From NCBI RefSeq assembly GCF_003610465.1, contig NZ_RAQI01000005.1:231960-295959 (forward strand): DNA of 64,000 nucleotides, read 5' to 3'. Each line of letters begins with the position of its first letter. Position 1 is the stretch's first letter. The stretch is from Xenorhabdus ehlersii (GTDB lineage Bacteria > Pseudomonadota > Gammaproteobacteria > Enterobacterales > Enterobacteriaceae). Below are positions 62,941 to 64,000 of this stretch, piece by piece. The position numbers were made by a program, and so were the translations under genes. The notes under the pieces were generated by a model. The model saw nothing but the letters and a program-made list of their open reading frames with translations, searched no databases and was not told the DNA's origin.

Positions 62941-63102
62941 TCAGTTACGATTAACTATTTGACCCATCCAGCCTAAAATTACATGCGTAGGAGCTAGTGA
63001 CTTTCTCGCTTCCTGCTCATTAGTTGCCTGAGCCTTAATACATATAGGGCGGCTTTGTTTTGTGTTAGCTCGCTCTATTGCTGCAAAGATAAAAGTTTTC
63101 AT
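62941..63102 (-). CDS. Icd-like small protein
   Basis: 53 residues: MKTFIFAAIERANTKQSRPICIKAQATNEQEARKSLAPTHVILGWMGQI. The layout F-FA-I-R----R---I-A-A-NE-EAR--LA--- resembles the C-terminal domain of Icd-like proteins (compare 49353-49544). Its ATG overlaps the TGA of the gene upstream (ATGA). Confidence 0.55.
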   Translation of the reverse strand: MKTFIFAAIERANTKQSRPICIKAQATNEQEARKSLAPTHVILGWMGQIVNRN

Positions 63103-63386
63103 GGTTTACCCAGCGTTGCTAAATATTTTTCCATTTGAGGGTGATTGCCAATAATTCTCTGGGCATTCTGGTTGGCACTATTTAAGTTTTTGAAAGCATC
63201 AACCAACACCATATAATCCCCATCCCTTATATATAAGGAATATATTATTTCACCACTATAATATCCTTTAAGTAATGAGTGATTGGGACGCTTTTTATTT
63301 ATGCGTTTGATTGAATATGAATCGACAATATTGTACTTCTGAACTAACTCCGCGTTATAAGCTGCGCTTTGGTTACCGCTTTTCAT
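63099..63386 (-). CDS. Unknown phage protein, first gene of the early operon
   Basis: 95 residues: NAELVQKYNIVDSYSIKRINKKRPNHSLLKGYYSGEIIYSLYIRDGDYMVLVDAFKNL. Likely a small alpha/beta protein. AGGGG precedes the ATG and the early promoter lies 82 bp upstream. Confidence 0.6.
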   Translation of the reverse strand: MKSGNQSAAYNAELVQKYNIVDSYSIKRINKKRPNHSLLKGYYSGEIIYSLYIRDGDYMVLVDAFKNLNSANQNAQRIIGNHPQMEKYLATLGKP

Positions 63387-63467
63387 TAGCCCCTCCGGCT
63401 ACAAAACAAAAAAGTAAATGCATTAATTCTTTGGTATCGATTTTTCTTTTCTGTACCATGTGCAGTA

Positions 63468-63495
63468 ATGATATCTATAGCGATTAATATGTCAA
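63468..63495 (-). promoter_or_regulatory. Leftward early promoter of the prophage
   Basis: On the minus strand TTGACA (63495-63490), 16-bp spacer, TATCAT (63473-63468). Two copies of AGCGATTA (63479 and 63503), 24 bp apart, overlap and flank it and may be repressor half-sites. Confidence 0.7.
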
Positions 63496-63608
63496 CCGCC
63501 AAAGCGATTATTTTTTTGGGTGCCTTGCTGGGAATGGGATAGTATGTTGATTTTTATGAAGTAAAATAAAGAATTTATGTTATTGCAAATGAGTTATAAT
63601 TAATGCAG

Positions 63609-63633
63609 TATAATACTGTATGTGTGTACAGTT
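63609..63633 (+). promoter_or_regulatory. SOS (LexA) box overlapping a -10 element
   Basis: TATAAT at 63609-63614 runs into TACTG-N10-CAGTT (63614-63633). CTG-N10-CAG with an alternating TATGTGTGTA centre is close to the LexA consensus. It would make the rightward transcript DNA-damage-inducible. Confidence 0.72.
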
Positions 63634-63646
63634 TAGGAGGGTGAAA

Positions 63647-63841
63647 TTGTCTCAGTTAATTAGAATGGGAACTGGGAGATATGCAACTCCCGTCCCAAAT
63701 AAAGAGATGGCAGAGCAGTTGGGCTATCAGCGGTGTTTCATGTTTCGGAGGAGGAATACAATAACCCCAAGAACTTCAACATCAGAACCCCCAACATCAA
63801 CCAGTGGAACGCGGTTATCATCAACAGATAGATATCCATGA
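63647..63841 (+). CDS. Possible SOS-controlled small protein, probably truncated
   Basis: After AGGAGG, a TTG opens SQLIRMGTGRYATPVPNKEMAEQLGYQRC; from codon ~30 on the frame lies antisense to the end of the repressor gene and is Thr/Ser/Arg-rich, unlike protein. So only the first 30 residues may stem from a real gene, cut by a recombination join. Not recognised. Confidence 0.35.
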   Translation: MSQLIRMGTGRYATPVPNKEMAEQLGYQRCFMFRRRNTITPRTSTSEPPTSTSGTRLSSTDRYP

Positions 63842-64000
63842 GAGCCACCTTGAACGAATTTATAGACTGATAACACTTTGTTGACTCTGGCATACACCAG
63901 ATCATTTGTTCCTGCTGTCTCATTACTATCAATAACTATAATTGTGCCCGCAGGAGCTTCCGAACATCCACTATTCACATGTAATTTGTATGCTCTACAG
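63727..64000 (-). CDS. S24-type phage repressor, C-terminal part
   Basis: Partial; the N-terminal DNA-binding domain and catalytic Ser lie beyond the window. Visible: AYKLHVNSGCSEAPAGTIIVIDSNETAGTNDLVYARVNKVLSVYKFV and the end VLGVIVFLLRNMKHR, as in LexA/CI-like autoproteolytic domains (VYAR followed by the Lys region). It faces the leftward early operon it probably controls. Confidence 0.75.
   Translation of the reverse strand, partial: CRAYKLHVNSGCSEAPAGTIIVIDSNETAGTNDLVYARVNKVLSVYKFVQGGSHGYLSVDDNRVPLVDVGGSDVEVLGVIVFLLRNMKHR

Larger units (their letters stand above)
56874..64000. mobile_element. Second prophage, left part
   Basis: From the ssrA fragment rightward: lambda-type integrase, excisionase, a leftward early operon of small overlapping genes with KilA-N and ORF6N proteins, early promoter, SOS box, and an S24 repressor running off the edge. 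Base composition is less A+T-rich than the intergenic regions of the P4-like element. Confidence 0.8.

Overview
ORGANISM. The window looks like chromosomal DNA of an entomopathogenic Morganellaceae, most likely Xenorhabdus (Photorhabdus is the alternative). The reasons are a contiguous isocyanide synthase / 2-oxoglutarate oxygenase / glycosyltransferase trio of the rhabduscin type, a P2-type contractile-tail cluster of the kind known as xenorhabdicin, enterobacterial core genes (ydcH, eco, aqpZ, yceJI, prpBCDE-prpR), moderate-to-low G+C and dense IS and prophage debris. The species assignment is inference. LAYOUT. (1) 1-17.5 kb: part of a P2-like tail or R-type bacteriocin locus. The first 9.2 kb is an array of convergent tail-fibre/chaperone cassettes separated by three identical 172-bp spacers with Gin/Cin-like crossover cores at their ends; one cassette carries a clean ISAs1-family insertion. 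Then come sheath FI, tube FII, E/E' (frameshift), tape measure T with about 30 tandem 18-residue repeats, U, D and an Ogr-type activator. (2) 17.6-38.9 kb: mostly backbone. It holds ydcH, ecotin with a Lys at the reactive site, aqpZ, a GNAT, a ClpP paralogue, the isnA-isnB-GT operon, a 1-kb transposon remnant with a visible target duplication, yceJI, a broken GST, the propionate (2-methylcitrate cycle) operon with sigma-54 promoter and divergent prpR, a serine/threonine dehydratase-like enzyme, and a TetR/DUF1348 divergent pair. (3) 39.1-44.8 kb: a graveyard of YfjP-like GTPase, YbcO/RusA lambdoid genes, IS630, IS3 and IS110 pieces, plus a possible clan-CD-like cysteine peptidase gene between two IS3 left ends. 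(4) 44.8-56.9 kb: a P4-like integrative element with short repeats shared by both ends, an AlpA regulator, Ash/Icd-like gene, a nonsense-broken DUF927 ATPase, a P4-type integrase and a 3' tmRNA (ssrA) fragment at its right end. It carries many palindromic repeats whose arms differ but stay complementary. (5) 56.9-64 kb: the left part of a second prophage: lambda-type integrase, excisionase, a leftward early operon of small overlapping genes, a strong early promoter, an SOS box and the C-terminal end of an S24-type repressor. HOW IT FITS TOGETHER. The tail cluster probably makes a phage-tail bacteriocin whose receptor specificity can be changed by site-specific inversion; the invertase and the constant fibre N-terminus must lie left of the window. 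The isn operon makes an isonitrile-tyrosine glycoside (inhibitor of insect phenoloxidase in known producers). The two integrative elements appear stacked at the same ssrA 3' end. The most unusual signals are the fibre-cassette array, the tape-measure repeats, and the family of covarying palindromes in the P4-like element.
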